A stretch of DNA of 64,000 nucleotides from Nissolia schottii (Eukaryota; Streptophyta; Magnoliopsida; Fabales; Fabaceae): positions 1 through 64,000 of the forward strand of contig QANU01028237.1 of NCBI GenBank assembly GCA_003254905.1. Direction: 5' to 3'. Made by a program: the position numbers and the translations under genes. The notes under the pieces were generated by a model, which saw only the letters and a program-made list of their open reading frames with translations, had not been told where the DNA came from and searched no databases. Shown in pieces: positions 33,517 through 43,301 of this stretch. How positions within the stretch are numbered: position 1 is the stretch's first letter; each line of letters begins with the position of its first letter.

Positions 33517-34967
33517 AGGTAGTAGAATTATTTTACAAGGGATCGATGCTTATGAACAATTGGTTAAAGCAATGAATTGAAATGTTTCAGACAGTTAAAG
33601 CTTGAGACCTGTGAGACACCATAAAACCTGAACAAATCAAATGCACCATCACTTGAACAGCATAAGCAAATAACTCTATCCAATGTCTTTTCCACCAAGG
33701 AAATTATCTTTATGCACACAATGGTCAGTGGACCAATTTGGGGTGAGTGTTTTTGCTCTATATCACCATTGAATCACAACAATTTAAATTTGTTACCTGT
33801 CTCATCATTCAATGCAAAAGTATGGTCATGCAAGGATCGCAAAGGACTTTAAAGGGTTGTAATGGGGCCAGGTTACAAAGAACATTGGTTTCTCTGGGTA
33901 TGCAAAATTTTCCAATTAAGAGAGCAATGAAAACCAACTCCTTGTTGTCACCTGTTTTCTTTTTCAACCATCTTTTGCTTTTTCATTCGTACCCCCTTTC
34001 TCCTGATTTTTCTTTTTCCTCTATCCCTTTTTCTTTTTCTTCTTTTTGTTTTGGGATAGAATGTGTTCTTCTTTTCTTGTTTTTGTTCTTTTGATTCATC
34101 TTTTGCACATCCCACTTTTACCTAACCTTGTCTCCCCCTGACTTAGGTTTTTTGCACATAATCCAATTTGAAATGCTCTCTTAATCTAGAAATTAAGGGA
34201 AGTCATTTGTTTTTCTTTTTAGGCTTAAGGATTATGAACAAGAATTTTCTCATGTTTTAGGCTCAAATGGGGTAGCAAAGGATGTTCCTAATTGATGGTG
34301 GGCTTTATTTGGCCAAGTGGGTTTAAATTCTAAAGAACAAAATGCCTTGATCATTTCCTCTTATTTCCATACAATTCATCAAACTAGAGACTCAAACAAA
34401 TTCAATTGTGCAAAAACAATGGTGATTCTCTCTATCTCACTTAGTGTTTGGCTCACTCCCTTACAAGGTTTAGGGTTTATTTCCTTGATTTCAAAACATC
34501 TTCAAGGTTATGCTTATCCAAACGAGTAAATTGATGCATAATGACATATTCATGATATCTATGCATGTATTCACAAGGTCTATTATGGATACTTGAAACA
34601 AGTCAATTCATGGTATATTCTTGTTCATGCATCAAACCAAGTAAAATAAATTACTACTTTGTTATTAAACAAACAAGTCTTAAGGACAAAAAGGGTATCC
34701 TAACTAAGAAAAGTAATTAAGGTGCTAAAAAGATTAGAATTGCTCCCTGTTATGGTGACTGTATTATCTTGATATGACCTCATCTTCCTTAATGCTTTAA
34801 ATCCTGCAAAACAATTAGAGAACTCCTTTTTCAAGGAATGGTTAGCAATCATTCTATTTTCAATCCTTTTCTTCCAATTGCAACCATTTTCACCATTTTC
34901 ACAAAAAGTTTATTTTAACACCTTATTATTAGTACTTAACTACTAGAATAATAAAAATCATAGAATT
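33517..34967 (-). other. Non-coding 3' region of A
   Basis: About 1.45 kb homologous to 9859-11339 of B and 60487-62397 of C. No ORF of note in element sense; the basic ORF seen in B and C is disrupted. Pyrimidine-rich stretches at 33950-34100 give spurious frames on the plus strand. Confidence 0.7.
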
Positions 34968-35016
34968 CTGGGTTGCCTCCCAGGAAGCGCTCGTTTAACG
35001 TCATTAGCTTGACGCC
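34968..35016 (-). promoter_or_regulatory. Tandem hairpins after gag-pro (A)
   Basis: Element sense: GGCGTCA-AGCTAA-TGACGTT (34997-35016) then CTGGG-AGGCAA-CCCAG (34968-34983), 15 nt after the Gag-Pro stop. The location right behind the coding region is kept although pol is missing. Confidence 0.75.
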
Positions 35017-35031
35017 TATTTTTAGCAAGGG

Positions 35032-37749
35032 TTAGCCAAATTCTTTGTCTAGCATATTGCTGACCACCTTGGCTACTTCAAAAAGTCTTTGAAAAGTCCA
35101 TCCTTCCTTCAGAATTGAGGAGCTACTTATTTCCGCTACCTCCTCCTCGTTATCTTTTTCCTGCACAAATTCATACCTAAATTGAGAAGGTAAAGGTGGC
35201 AGCTCTAGTTTCTTTTCTTCCTTTGATCTAGCTTTCTTGTTGAGGTCCTCTATTTCTACTTTTTCAGGAAGACTAGTTGGTGTGGAGTCAAGGTTTTGCA
35301 AGAATAGCTCTATCTCCTTTTCTTCATCTGCAGTGAATGGCGCTGGGTTATCGGTTAATGCCATTTCCAACGGGTCCACTACTTGAGGTCTTCGTTGTAC
35401 TTGCATAACAACCTCATCAAGTACATCAAAGCTGAAACATTGTCCCTCATCCTCTGGGTATTTCATTGCCTCGAATATATCTAACTGCACCTCATCCCCA
35501 TGGACTCTGATCGTCAATTTTCCTTTGTCCATGTCTATTCCCATTCTTGCAGTCCTCATGAAAGGTCTCCCAAGAATTAGGGGAACTTCCGTATCCTCTG
35601 AAATGTCAATCACAACAAAGTCAGCGGGGATTAAAAATTTATCAACCTTTACCAGAACATCTTCCGCTACTCCGAGTGGATATTTGATCGATCGGTCAGC
35701 TAGCTGCAAAGACATCCTGGTTGGTTTTAATTCCAAATCACTTATTCTTTTAAGCACCGATAGGGGCATCAGGCTAACACTAGCCCCAAGATCAATTAAA
35801 GCTTTCCCCACTGACACATTCCCAATGGTAACGGGAATGGTGACACTTCCAGGATCTGTTAATTTGTGGGGAATATAATTCTGGATGATGGCACTGCAGT
35901 TTGCGCCTAACTGCACTGTTTCTTCCTCTTGATATCTCCTTTTTTTGGTCAATAACTCCTTCATAAACTTGGCATAGGAGGGCATTTGCTCCAGTGCTTC
36001 GGCAAATGGAATATTGATTTGTAATCTTTTGAAAATATCCATAAACCTGGCAAACTGCCTCTCCTTGTCGAGTTTTGAGGGAGTTTTTGGATAAGGAAGT
36101 GATTTTTCTTTGATCAACATCTTCTCTTTTTCTACTTCCTCCTCCTCTTTCTTTTTATTTTTATTTTTTTCTTTTTCATTTTCTTTATGTTTATTATTTT
36201 TTTCTTTTTCCTCCTCCTCTACTTCTTCTTCTCTTTCTTTTCCAATTCTCTCATTTTTTTCAACTTCACCCTTTTTACCAACATTCTCCTTAACAACGTC
36301 AGATCTCGGCAGTTTGCCACTGCGTGTCAAGACTGCCTTGCATGACTCCTTCGGGTTGGGCTCTGTGTTGGCAGAGAAGGCTCCCCTTCTGATTTCGGCC
36401 ATTTCCTTTGCGAGCTGGCCTACCTGAATCTCCAAATTCTTAATCGAAGCATCAGTATTTTTCTGGGTCGCCATGGACATCTGCATGAACTGTGTCAAGG
36501 TGTCCTCCAGTGCGGAATTGGGTGGTTGATTTTGATGAGTTGGAATTTGGTGTGGGGGTTGAAATTGCTGGTTTTGATAGGGAAGTGGCGCTCTATTGGA
36601 CGGGCCTGCTTCCTGCCTCCAAGGTTGACTCCTTGGAAATTGCTGGTACGGCCTTTGCTGGTTATTGATGAACTGAGCTTCCTCTTCCCTGCACTCACAA
36701 TAGCCAGTTGGGTGATCACCAAAACAAAATTCACATTGCATTACCTGGTGTCTTCTTGATGACTGGCTCTCCTTCAACTGCTTTGGCAACTCATTCAACG
36801 TTTTCTTCATTTCATCTAATTGTTGTTGAAGTTGCCTATTTTGGGCTAGGATGGCATCATTTGTGCCCAGTTCTATCATGCCTCCTCTCCTGGCTGGGTT
36901 TCTGTTATATTGCCCTTGCTGATCTGTTAGCGCCATGGATTCGATGATTGTGATGGCCTCGTCTGGTGTTTTGGACATTATTTGTCCACCAGCCGCTGCA
37001 TCCAGCATAAGCTTATGCTGTTGTTGTAGGCCATTTCTAAAAATGTGGATTTGCGTCCGGGCATCAAATCCATGGTTTGGACACCTTCTCAACATTGATT
37101 TGTACCGCTCCCACGCCTCACACAGGCTTTCGTTTGGTGCCTGCACAAAGGTAGAGATAGCAGTTTTTAAATCCATAAATTTTGATTGAGAAAAGTACCT
37201 CGAGCAAAATCTTTCTTCTAGCTGGTCCCAGTTGGAGAGGACAGTTTGGGGTTGGTCCAGTAGCCATTCTTTTGCCTTTCCTATTAGGGTTAACGGGAAC
37301 AACCTCAGGAAAATAGCTTCCTCGTCGGCTTCTGACATAGCCGCCGTTCCGCACAACTCATAGAATTTTGTGAGATGAGCGTACGGGTCTTCATGATCTA
37401 AGCCTGCAAAAGGATTAGCGTGCATTAATTGTACCAAACCTGGTTGCAGTTGAGGCATTCGTTGTGTCCCCGTTGTTCGTCCCATGCGAATGATGTTTCG
37501 TGGGGTGAAGTTGACAAAGCCTTGGCTTTGTCCTGTTCCAGCAGTTCCTCCTCCAGTTTCTGCCATCGTGTCTTGATTTGAAGAAGATGATGAAGATGAA
37601 GATGAGAAAATTTCTTGTTCTTCCACCGCCTCTGCTAGAGCTTGAGCTCTCCTTGTGTTGCGTCGATTCCTCCTAGCAGTTGCTTCTATTTCTGGATCAA
37701 ATAGAAGTTGATCTGCAGAAATTTTCTTTCGCATACACCAAGATAGCAA
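35032..37749 (-). CDS. Gag-Pro polyprotein of Athila derivative A (intact, 905 aa)
   Basis: Single open frame. The first ATG gives MLSWCMRKKISADQLLFDPE; MRKK at residue 6 matches the Gag start of B and may be the real start. Gag core about 112-250 (NPFAGLDHEDPYAHLTKFYE, GKAKEWLLDQP, NWDQLEERFCSRYFSQSKF). Zinc knuckle C339-C342-H346-C351. Pro/Gln-rich stretch 365-410, highly charged Lys/Glu linker about 484-545. Aspartic protease with active site DLGAS at 653-657 and ILGRPFMRTA near 725. After about residue 850 the sequence leaves the B alignment and ends in a short unique tail before a stop, where RT would begin. Gag would form particles and package RNA; protease would process it. No premature stop is seen, unlike B and C. 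Confidence 0.93.
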   Translation of the reverse strand: MLSWCMRKKISADQLLFDPEIEATARRNRRNTRRAQALAEAVEEQEIFSSSSSSSSSNQDTMAETGGGTAGTGQSQGFVNFTPRNIIRMGRTTGTQRMPQLQPGLVQLMHANPFAGLDHEDPYAHLTKFYELCGTAAMSEADEEAIFLRLFPLTLIGKAKEWLLDQPQTVLSNWDQLEERFCSRYFSQSKFMDLKTAISTFVQAPNESLCEAWERYKSMLRRCPNHGFDARTQIHIFRNGLQQQHKLMLDAAAGGQIMSKTPDEAITIIESMALTDQQGQYNRNPARRGGMIELGTNDAILAQNRQLQQQLDEMKKTLNELPKQLKESQSSRRHQVMQCEFCFGDHPTGYCECREEEAQFINNQQRPYQQFPRSQPWRQEAGPSNRAPLPYQNQQFQPPHQIPTHQNQPPNSALEDTLTQFMQMSMATQKNTDASIKNLEIQVGQLAKEMAEIRRGAFSANTEPNPKESCKAVLTRSGKLPRSDVVKENVGKKGEVEKNERIGKEREEEVEEEEKEKNNKHKENEKEKNKNKKKEEEEVEKEKMLIKEKSLPYPKTPSKLDKERQFARFMDIFKRLQINIPFAEALEQMPSYAKFMKELLTKKRRYQEEETVQLGANCSAIIQNYIPHKLTDPGSVTIPVTIGNVSVGKALIDLGASVSLMPLSVLKRISDLELKPTRMSLQLADRSIKYPLGVAEDVLVKVDKFLIPADFVVIDISEDTEVPLILGRPFMRTARMGIDMDKGKLTIRVHGDEVQLDIFEAMKYPEDEGQCFSFDVLDEVVMQVQRRPQVVDPLEMALTDNPAPFTADEEKEIELFLQNLDSTPTSLPEKVEIEDLNKKARSKEEKKLELPPLPSQFRYEFVQEKDNEEEVAEISSSSILKEGWTFQRLFEVAKVVSNMLDKEFG

Positions 37750-37850
37750 AGTCTTTGCAAAGGGGTTAGAATAATAACAGAAAAATGCTAATTACACTAT
37801 TTACAAAAGCTTAAAATATCTACTCAAGATAGTGTTTTAAATTGGCACAA

Positions 37851-37868
37851 TCCCCGGCAACGGCGCCA
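37851..37868 (-). promoter_or_regulatory. PBS of A (tRNA-Asp type)
   Basis: TGGCGCCGTTGCCGGGGA in element sense, four bases from the 5' LTR end. The classic Athila primer site. Confidence 0.92.
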
Positions 37869-37872
37869 AAAT

Positions 37873-39473
37873 TGTTGAAAGCCTTTTTGCAATAGTTTCA
37901 CACTCTCGTCAATTTAATATATCCTTCTACAGCTTTCAGATTCACGAGGAATCCAATTGCAGTATAGACGGGTATAATCGTATCCACAGGGATTGTGTTT
38001 AAAACCAATATCTTGGAGTTGAACTATTTTAAGCTATGGGAAGTGTATTGGTATTTTGCTAAGTAAATAAATGATAAATAACTGCAAATAAAATAAAGAA
38101 AACAATAATGGAATAGAGTTTAGGCAGGTAAAGAAAGATGTTGGGATCTTAGTGACAATATTTCTCAATGCAGCCATGTGACTTATGAGTCTTATTGATT
38201 TTATCGCCACCAGTTCTTAACTTAATCATCTTTCTCAAGCATGTTAAGTTCACAAGTTCCTTTATTAAGTTGTCAATGTCTTGCACAAACTCAACAAAGT
38301 ACCTTGAAGTTAAAGCGGGTGTTAATGCGATTAGTTCTAAATCTCCAGTTATGGCAGTTAAGAACTAAATGAATTGATCTAGGTCAAGCTCAAATAGTTG
38401 TAACTTTCGTTCACAATATTCAAGCATAAAATCAAGCTTATTCAAAGCACTATTGTTCTTAACCTGGTTTGTAACTTAACTAGCATAACTCTCGTTCATG
38501 TAAGCAAGTCTCAAGTTAAGAATCAAAAGTACTAACAACAGCAAGCATTAAGCACAAGATCATTCATTAAAATCATAAGACTTCATAGAATCATAAACAT
38601 AAGTTACAATGGATACATTAAGAAATAAAGCACATCAATCCCAACATAAAAGAAAGTTAGCTATCCATTGTCATGGATAGTTTACAGACTTACAGGGTTT
38701 TAGAGCAATGGTTGGTTGAGAAGAGTGGTGAAATGTCTCCACACCTCCACCACTGTTCGCAACCGTTGACAATTTGGTAGCACTTCTTCTTAAGGAAAGC
38801 TTCTAAACCCTAACTTTCTTTCTAAACCTAACCTAAGTAATATATGGAAAGTGGAAAATGGAGTTGGAATGAGGTGAGTGTAATGGGGGTGGATTGATTC
38901 CCTGAATGCCTCGGCCTCCCTCTATTTATAGGAAAAAGTTAGATGCCTTCGCTCAACGGTTTTGATGGTTCCGCTGAGCGATTCTGGCCTTATCGCTGAG
39001 CGTCGGTGCCTTTTTACGCGGAGTCATAAATGCTCGGCAGCTTTTCAGGGCGGCGCTGACGTGGCAGTACGGCGCCAGGCTGGCTCCAGCTGGCGCAATC
39101 ATTGCGCCGCGTGCAAGTTGCTTGTCGACATACATTCGCTCAGCGGTAAGGGTGTTTTCGCTGAGCGATGGTTCCACGGACGCTGAGCGCTAAACCCTTC
39201 TCCGCGGAGCGAAGCTAGTCTTACGCGCTGAGCGGACTTGCAGCACCGCTGAGCGGTCTGGCTCTTATTTTCCTCTTTTAAGTTCTTTTCCTCAGCTTGC
39301 CATTTTTGCTCCATTCTTTATGGGATTCTTCTTAATTAGGCTGCTTGCATCCATCTTCAAAATATTTTAGAAACCTACAAAATAAGGGGATTAAGTTAGA
39401 TATTTCTTTAAAAACATAAGCGATTAAGTGCCATTTTGATAGGTTAAAAATCATGTAATTTGGACACTTAACA
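37873..39473 (-). mobile_element. 5' LTR of A
   Basis: 1601 bp. TATA box at 38923-38930 (minus strand), with the two quasi-palindrome groups just upstream of it in LTR sense. Followed on the right by the AAGCG duplication. Confidence 0.93.
38949..39256. repeat. CCGCTSAGCGG arrays in A 5' LTR
   Basis: Group 1 starts at 38949, 38971 and 38993 (22, 22). Group 2 starts at 39136, 39158, 39180, 39202, 39225 and 39246 (22, 22, 22, 23, 21). The 39202 site is CCGCGGAGCGA. Only the 11-bp core is kept; spacers differ. The arrays surround a GC-rich segment with CTGGCGCAATCATTGCGCC, itself a palindrome. Confidence 0.93.
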
Positions 39474-39913
39474 AAGCGCAAAATTTCATTATAGCACATG
39501 CTTCTTTAAAAAACGCATTAACATGGATTAAGACAGGAAAAGATAACATAAGTATTGTACTTGTAATTAGCCGAACAATTACATGCACTAGGAGTCAACC
39601 GACCCTGTTACAAACAAAATCCCCAAAAAGCCCCTAGCCCATGTTTAGTACATAGAATCCTAACAGCTAAGCTATCTAAATCCTATACTACCTAAACCCT
39701 AGAAGCCCTAGCAGCCCTACTCTACACCCTCAGGAACAGATACCAGATCTTCCTTCATGGCAGTTGGAGCACGACCCGAGGTGGGAGCCCCAGCCGGATC
39801 CTCAGTCCTAGGCCAACCTCAGCGCTCATAGACCACGCTCAGGTCACGATCCATCCGAGTCGCCAGCCGCACGACGTGAGACATGTCGATGGTAAGCACG
39901 TCAAGACGGCTCA
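39474..39913 (+). mobile_element. Internal region of E right of A
   Basis: About 440 bp with no plus-strand coding sequence recognised. By position it would be the 3' untranslated part of the antisense pseudogene described next. Confidence 0.5.
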
Positions 39914-41139
39914 TCAGCATGTCCATCTGGGACTGCGAGAGGCCCGATGTCGAGATGGTCTGGTAGAAGTCCCGGTGGCAGTAGCTGGAGCGATGGCGGT
40001 GGAGGTGGAGGGAGCGGAAGGTGAAGCAAGTGCCGCTCTCTTCCGAGCACGTCTTCCCTGAGATCCCTCATAGTCCAGCTGGTTAACCTCGTTAAAGCCT
40101 ATGTGCATCTTCGCGAGGCACCCGAAATTCACTCTCCAAGTGACCTTTGGGGCCCATTTCAATTCGCCTGCATCATACAGCCATGACAGCAAAGTGTAAA
40201 GGTGTGAATAACAATGTCAGTACATGAGGTGTATAAGTAGCATAAACTAAATTAAAACAAAGGGAATGAACTAGATACATACCAGCCAAGGGGACCTAGA
40301 AGTGGCGAAGGAGCACTGAGATCTGTACTCCGTAAGGCAAGGCACTATCTTGCACACGCTTTTGGCCCATGTGTTGGAGGATGTAGAGCGCCCAGTTAAT
40401 CTCGTGGCCCTCCATCAGGGCCCAAAGGACCAAGCAATCATCCCTCATCATAACGGAATGGTTACCGCTACGTGGGACCAGGGTGCGGGTCAGAAGGTAG
40501 TGGTATATCCTCTGGTCCACTGGCAAGCCGCTCACCTGCGGCCGATTCATGGAGTTCTTCACTCCAGAATGGCCTATGGTGTCGAGGGCTAGGTTCTCCC
40601 CGAACGGAAGCCCGGTGGAGGAAAAGGCCTAGTCCGAGAGGCCAAACCCAAGGTCGTTTCCCAAGGCAAGAATCTGGAGCACTGACCCAAACTCCTCCAG
40701 CAATAGCTCCATGCGAACTGTAACATCCTGTGTTTCTCCGAGCTAGAAAGTTATTCGTCGACCGCCAAGACCGGCCGAAAACCGTCGAGGGAGCGGGGGA
40801 AATTGACTTACAACTCCAAAGCCCTGGAAATCTGGGGGAAACGTATTAGGTTTAGCTGCCTCATGATTTTCGGGAGCCGCTGAACGAGTTTCAACTCGAA
40901 TAGAAATTCCCCGGATACTGGAAAACGTCTGCAGGATTTTTCGTCTCAGCGAAAAAGTTTCCGGTCCCCGAGAAAATTGTCCGAGACCGAAGGGAAAAAT
41001 AAAGGGGTCCCAGCGGTGTGCCCGGAATGTTCGTAGGACAACCGGATGCAGGGTTTTGTGGACAAAAGGCGATTTAATAAACATGAAGCCGGGCAAAAGG
41101 ACTTAACTTCTGGAGGAAGTCAAGTAATACCTAAATCAA

Positions 41140-41300
41140 TCGGTAAAAGAATAAACGAAAGAATAAACAAGTGAATAAACAAACGAATAAACAAGTAAAC
41201 AAATGAATAAAAGAATAAATAAATAAATAAATAAACGAATAAACAAAGAAAAGAAGAAATAAATAAATAATAATATAATAGTAATAATAATAATTATAAG
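41140..41300. repeat. AATA/AAAC simple repeats in LTR G
   Basis: Runs of GAATAAAC and AATA, then TAATAATAA, upstream of the TATA box. Equivalent AATA or ATT runs lie in LTR E (19550-19578, 45140-45162), I (about 51757-51800) and F (about 55320-55375). Confidence 0.85.
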
Positions 41301-41383
41301 AAGCTGAAAGCTTCAGAAAGAAAACGTGAGATAGAGTGAGGAAGCTACAGGGAAAAGAAAAATTTACTTTCACTGTGCACGGT

Positions 41384-41391
41384 TATAAATA
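41384..41391 (+). promoter_or_regulatory. TATA box of LTR G
   Basis: GTGCACGGTTATAAATAAC. F has the near-identical GTGCGTGGTTATAAATAAC (55240-55247, minus strand), I has GTGCACGGTTATTTATAAC (51664-51671, minus) and E has GTGGCTATAAATAGCC (45233-45240). Confidence 0.75.
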
Positions 41392-41410
41392 ACTTCGTAA
41401 ATCTTCAGAA

Positions 41411-42079
41411 NNNNNNNNNNNNNNNNNNNNNNNNNNNNNNNNNNNNNNNNNNNNNNNNNNNNNNNNNNNNNNNNNNNNNNNNNNNNNNNNNNNNNNNNNN
41501 NNNNNNNNNNNNNNNNNNNNNNNNNNNNNNNNNNNNNNNNNNNNNNNNNNNNNNNNNNNNNNNNNNNNNNNNNNNNNNNNNNNNNNNNNNNNNNNNNNNN
41601 NNNNNNNNNNNNNNNNNNNNNNNNNNNNNNNNNNNNNNNNNNNNNNNNNNNNNNNNNNNNNNNNNNNNNNNNNNNNNNNNNNNNNNNNNNNNNNNNNNNN
41701 NNNNNNNNNNNNNNNNNNNNNNNNNNNNNNNNNNNNNNNNNNNNNNNNNNNNNNNNNNNNNNNNNNNNNNNNNNNNNNNNNNNNNNNNNNNNNNNNNNNN
41801 NNNNNNNNNNNNNNNNNNNNNNNNNNNNNNNNNNNNNNNNNNNNNNNNNNNNNNNNNNNNNNNNNNNNNNNNNNNNNNNNNNNNNNNNNNNNNNNNNNNN
41901 NNNNNNNNNNNNNNNNNNNNNNNNNNNNNNNNNNNNNNNNNNNNNNNNNNNNNNNNNNNNNNNNNNNNNNNNNNNNNNNNNNNNNNNNNNNNNNNNNNNN
42001 NNNNNNNNNNNNNNNNNNNNNNNNNNNNNNNNNNNNNNNNNNNNNNNNNNNNNNNNNNNNNNNNNNNNNNNNNNNNNNN
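41411..42079. other. Assembly gap (669 N)
   Basis: Unknown sequence within LTR G, covering the region where the other LTRs have the transcription start, the CCCACTGTCTATGTGG motif and the palindrome array. Whether G has an array cannot be said. Confidence 0.99.
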
Positions 42080-42154
42080 TAGGGAATTATGTATGTAGTT
42101 ATATGCTAGGAAAGCCCTCTCTTGGCAATGTCTACTTGACACGCCCCTCGCCAG

Positions 42155-42240
42155 TCCCAAAAGGGTGGTGTGGTCAATGTGTTACCTTGCTATATCCCAA
42201 AAGGGTGGATTTGGTTAACGGATTAGTCCCAAAAGGGTGG
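42155..42240. repeat. TCCCAAAAGGGTGG repeats in LTR G
   Basis: Three spaced copies of TCCCAAAAGGGTGG(AT), each with CCC and GGG arms around AAAA. The equivalent part of E (46140-46390) has only single related segments (CCCCTCGCCAATTCAGCAAG). No function is evident. Confidence 0.7.
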
Positions 42241-42833
42241 ATTAGTTCGCAGAGGTTAATGGCACAAAGGAAGTTAAAGTTAAAGTTAAGGTAAAGAGTT
42301 GCTCATCGAAGCAAAGAGGAAGTGAAGGAAGGATGACGTCATACCTAAAAGAATAAAGAAAGGAGAAGAAGGACGCTAAACCGGGTGAGCCGGTATGCGT
42401 AAGAGATCCTCAAGTCCCCCAAGCATATAGCATAAAGCATATGTAGTTATATTGATGTGATGATTGAACAGCTATATGTATGTCAGTATGTATGTGATAA
42501 AATATATATGCATAGTCATGGATGTTTATGTATGATGTAAGTCAAGGGAACGACCCGAGACTGATAGCTTAATTATAACTAAAGTGTAGGATTCATAAGC
42601 ACGCAGACTTAGTAAGAAAGACTAGTTCCCCTATCACCTAGATAATCTTAGATAAAGCCGTTCAGGACTTTAGGCCAGATAATAATTAGTAGGATGCTGG
42701 TATGCATGTTTTCACTTAGAAACACCTGAGTGGCCTGGAGGATATTCGAGCAAATGAATCATAGGTAACCATAGGGACCCACGGAGGACTCAGAGTTCTC
42801 ACCCCCACTCGATTATGGATCCAGCTTGCAGCT

Positions 42834-43301
42834 ATGACATCACCACCGGCTAAGGACGTATGGCTCTTTACGCGCACGCATATGCGCAACTACCGCACTG
42901 GCACCCTTCTGGAGACGGGCACGTACGCGCCCGCCCGCCTACCTGACGAGCAGGATCATCCTCCTAGACCGAGGCTGGGAGCCCCAGGCACTTCACCGCT
43001 GAATCCAATTTGGGTGGGCGAGCGTCCGGGAAGTAGCAGCAGGGACCCGATCCGCCTCAATGGCGACGAGGAGATGCCTCCTTCAGAGCCGGAGCCGACA
43101 CCGACCCCAGCCCCGACACTGGCAACGGATCCAGGTGCGTATACCCCGCCGGTCCGCGCTCGAGGTCGCCGGGTCACAGCACGGAAGAGGATACTGACCA
43201 TCCGATCGCAGCGCTTCGTCCCACGCGGCTTCTCGACAGTGGCAGACCTGAGTAGTGAGGAGGAGGAGGAGCCTATGGAGCAGCCGAGAGACTATGATTA
43301 G
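42834..43301 (+). CDS. LTR-encoded ORF, 155 aa, intact (G)
   Basis: Best-preserved member of an ORF found at the same place in LTRs E, F, G and I. N-terminal block DVWLFTRTHMRNYRTGTLLE, then TGTYAPARLPDE; middle block NPIWVGERPGSSSRDPIRLN followed by a Pro/Glu-rich stretch; C-terminal block RARGRRVTARKRIL, RFVPRGFSTVADLSSEEEEE. No signal peptide, membrane segment or known domain; basic then acidic C terminus, probably largely disordered. The ATG lies just after TTATGGATCCAGCTTGCAG, which looks like a 3' splice site, so it may be the first ORF of a spliced leader. Comparing the first 27 aligned codons from DVW with E 3' LTR, I count 12 synonymous and 7 amino-acid-changing codon differences, which suggests selection on protein. 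Expression and function are unknown. Confidence 0.7.
   Translation: MTSPPAKDVWLFTRTHMRNYRTGTLLETGTYAPARLPDEQDHPPRPRLGAPGTSPLNPIWVGERPGSSSRDPIRLNGDEEMPPSEPEPTPTPAPTLATDPGAYTPPVRARGRRVTARKRILTIRSQRFVPRGFSTVADLSSEEEEEPMEQPRDYD

Larger units (their letters stand above)
31876..39473 (-). mobile_element. Element A: non-autonomous Athila with intact gag-pro
   Basis: 7.6 kb, perfect duplication AAGCG (31871-31875 and 39474-39478). 5' LTR 37873-39473, tRNA-Asp-type PBS, one 905-codon Gag-Pro ORF, post-coding hairpins, non-coding region, PPT, 3' LTR 31876-33478. RT, RNase H and integrase are absent. The complete ends and open ORF point to a fairly recent insertion that used enzymes from an autonomous Athila. 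Confidence 0.93.

Noticed and set aside
39136..39256. CRISPR-like look of the 22-bp palindrome arrays
   Set aside because: Repeats of 11 bp with ~11-bp spacers are far too short for CRISPR, no cas genes are present, and the sequence is plant LTR DNA.
40350..40723. Plus-strand ORFs at 40350-40592 and 40472-40723
   Set aside because: They overlap the antisense pseudogene, whose minus-strand frame has the recognisable LVPRSGNH and LPYG motifs and a frame-keeping intron.
41405..42160. 251-codon ORF across the gap
   Set aside because: Nearly all its residues are unknown because the sequence is N.
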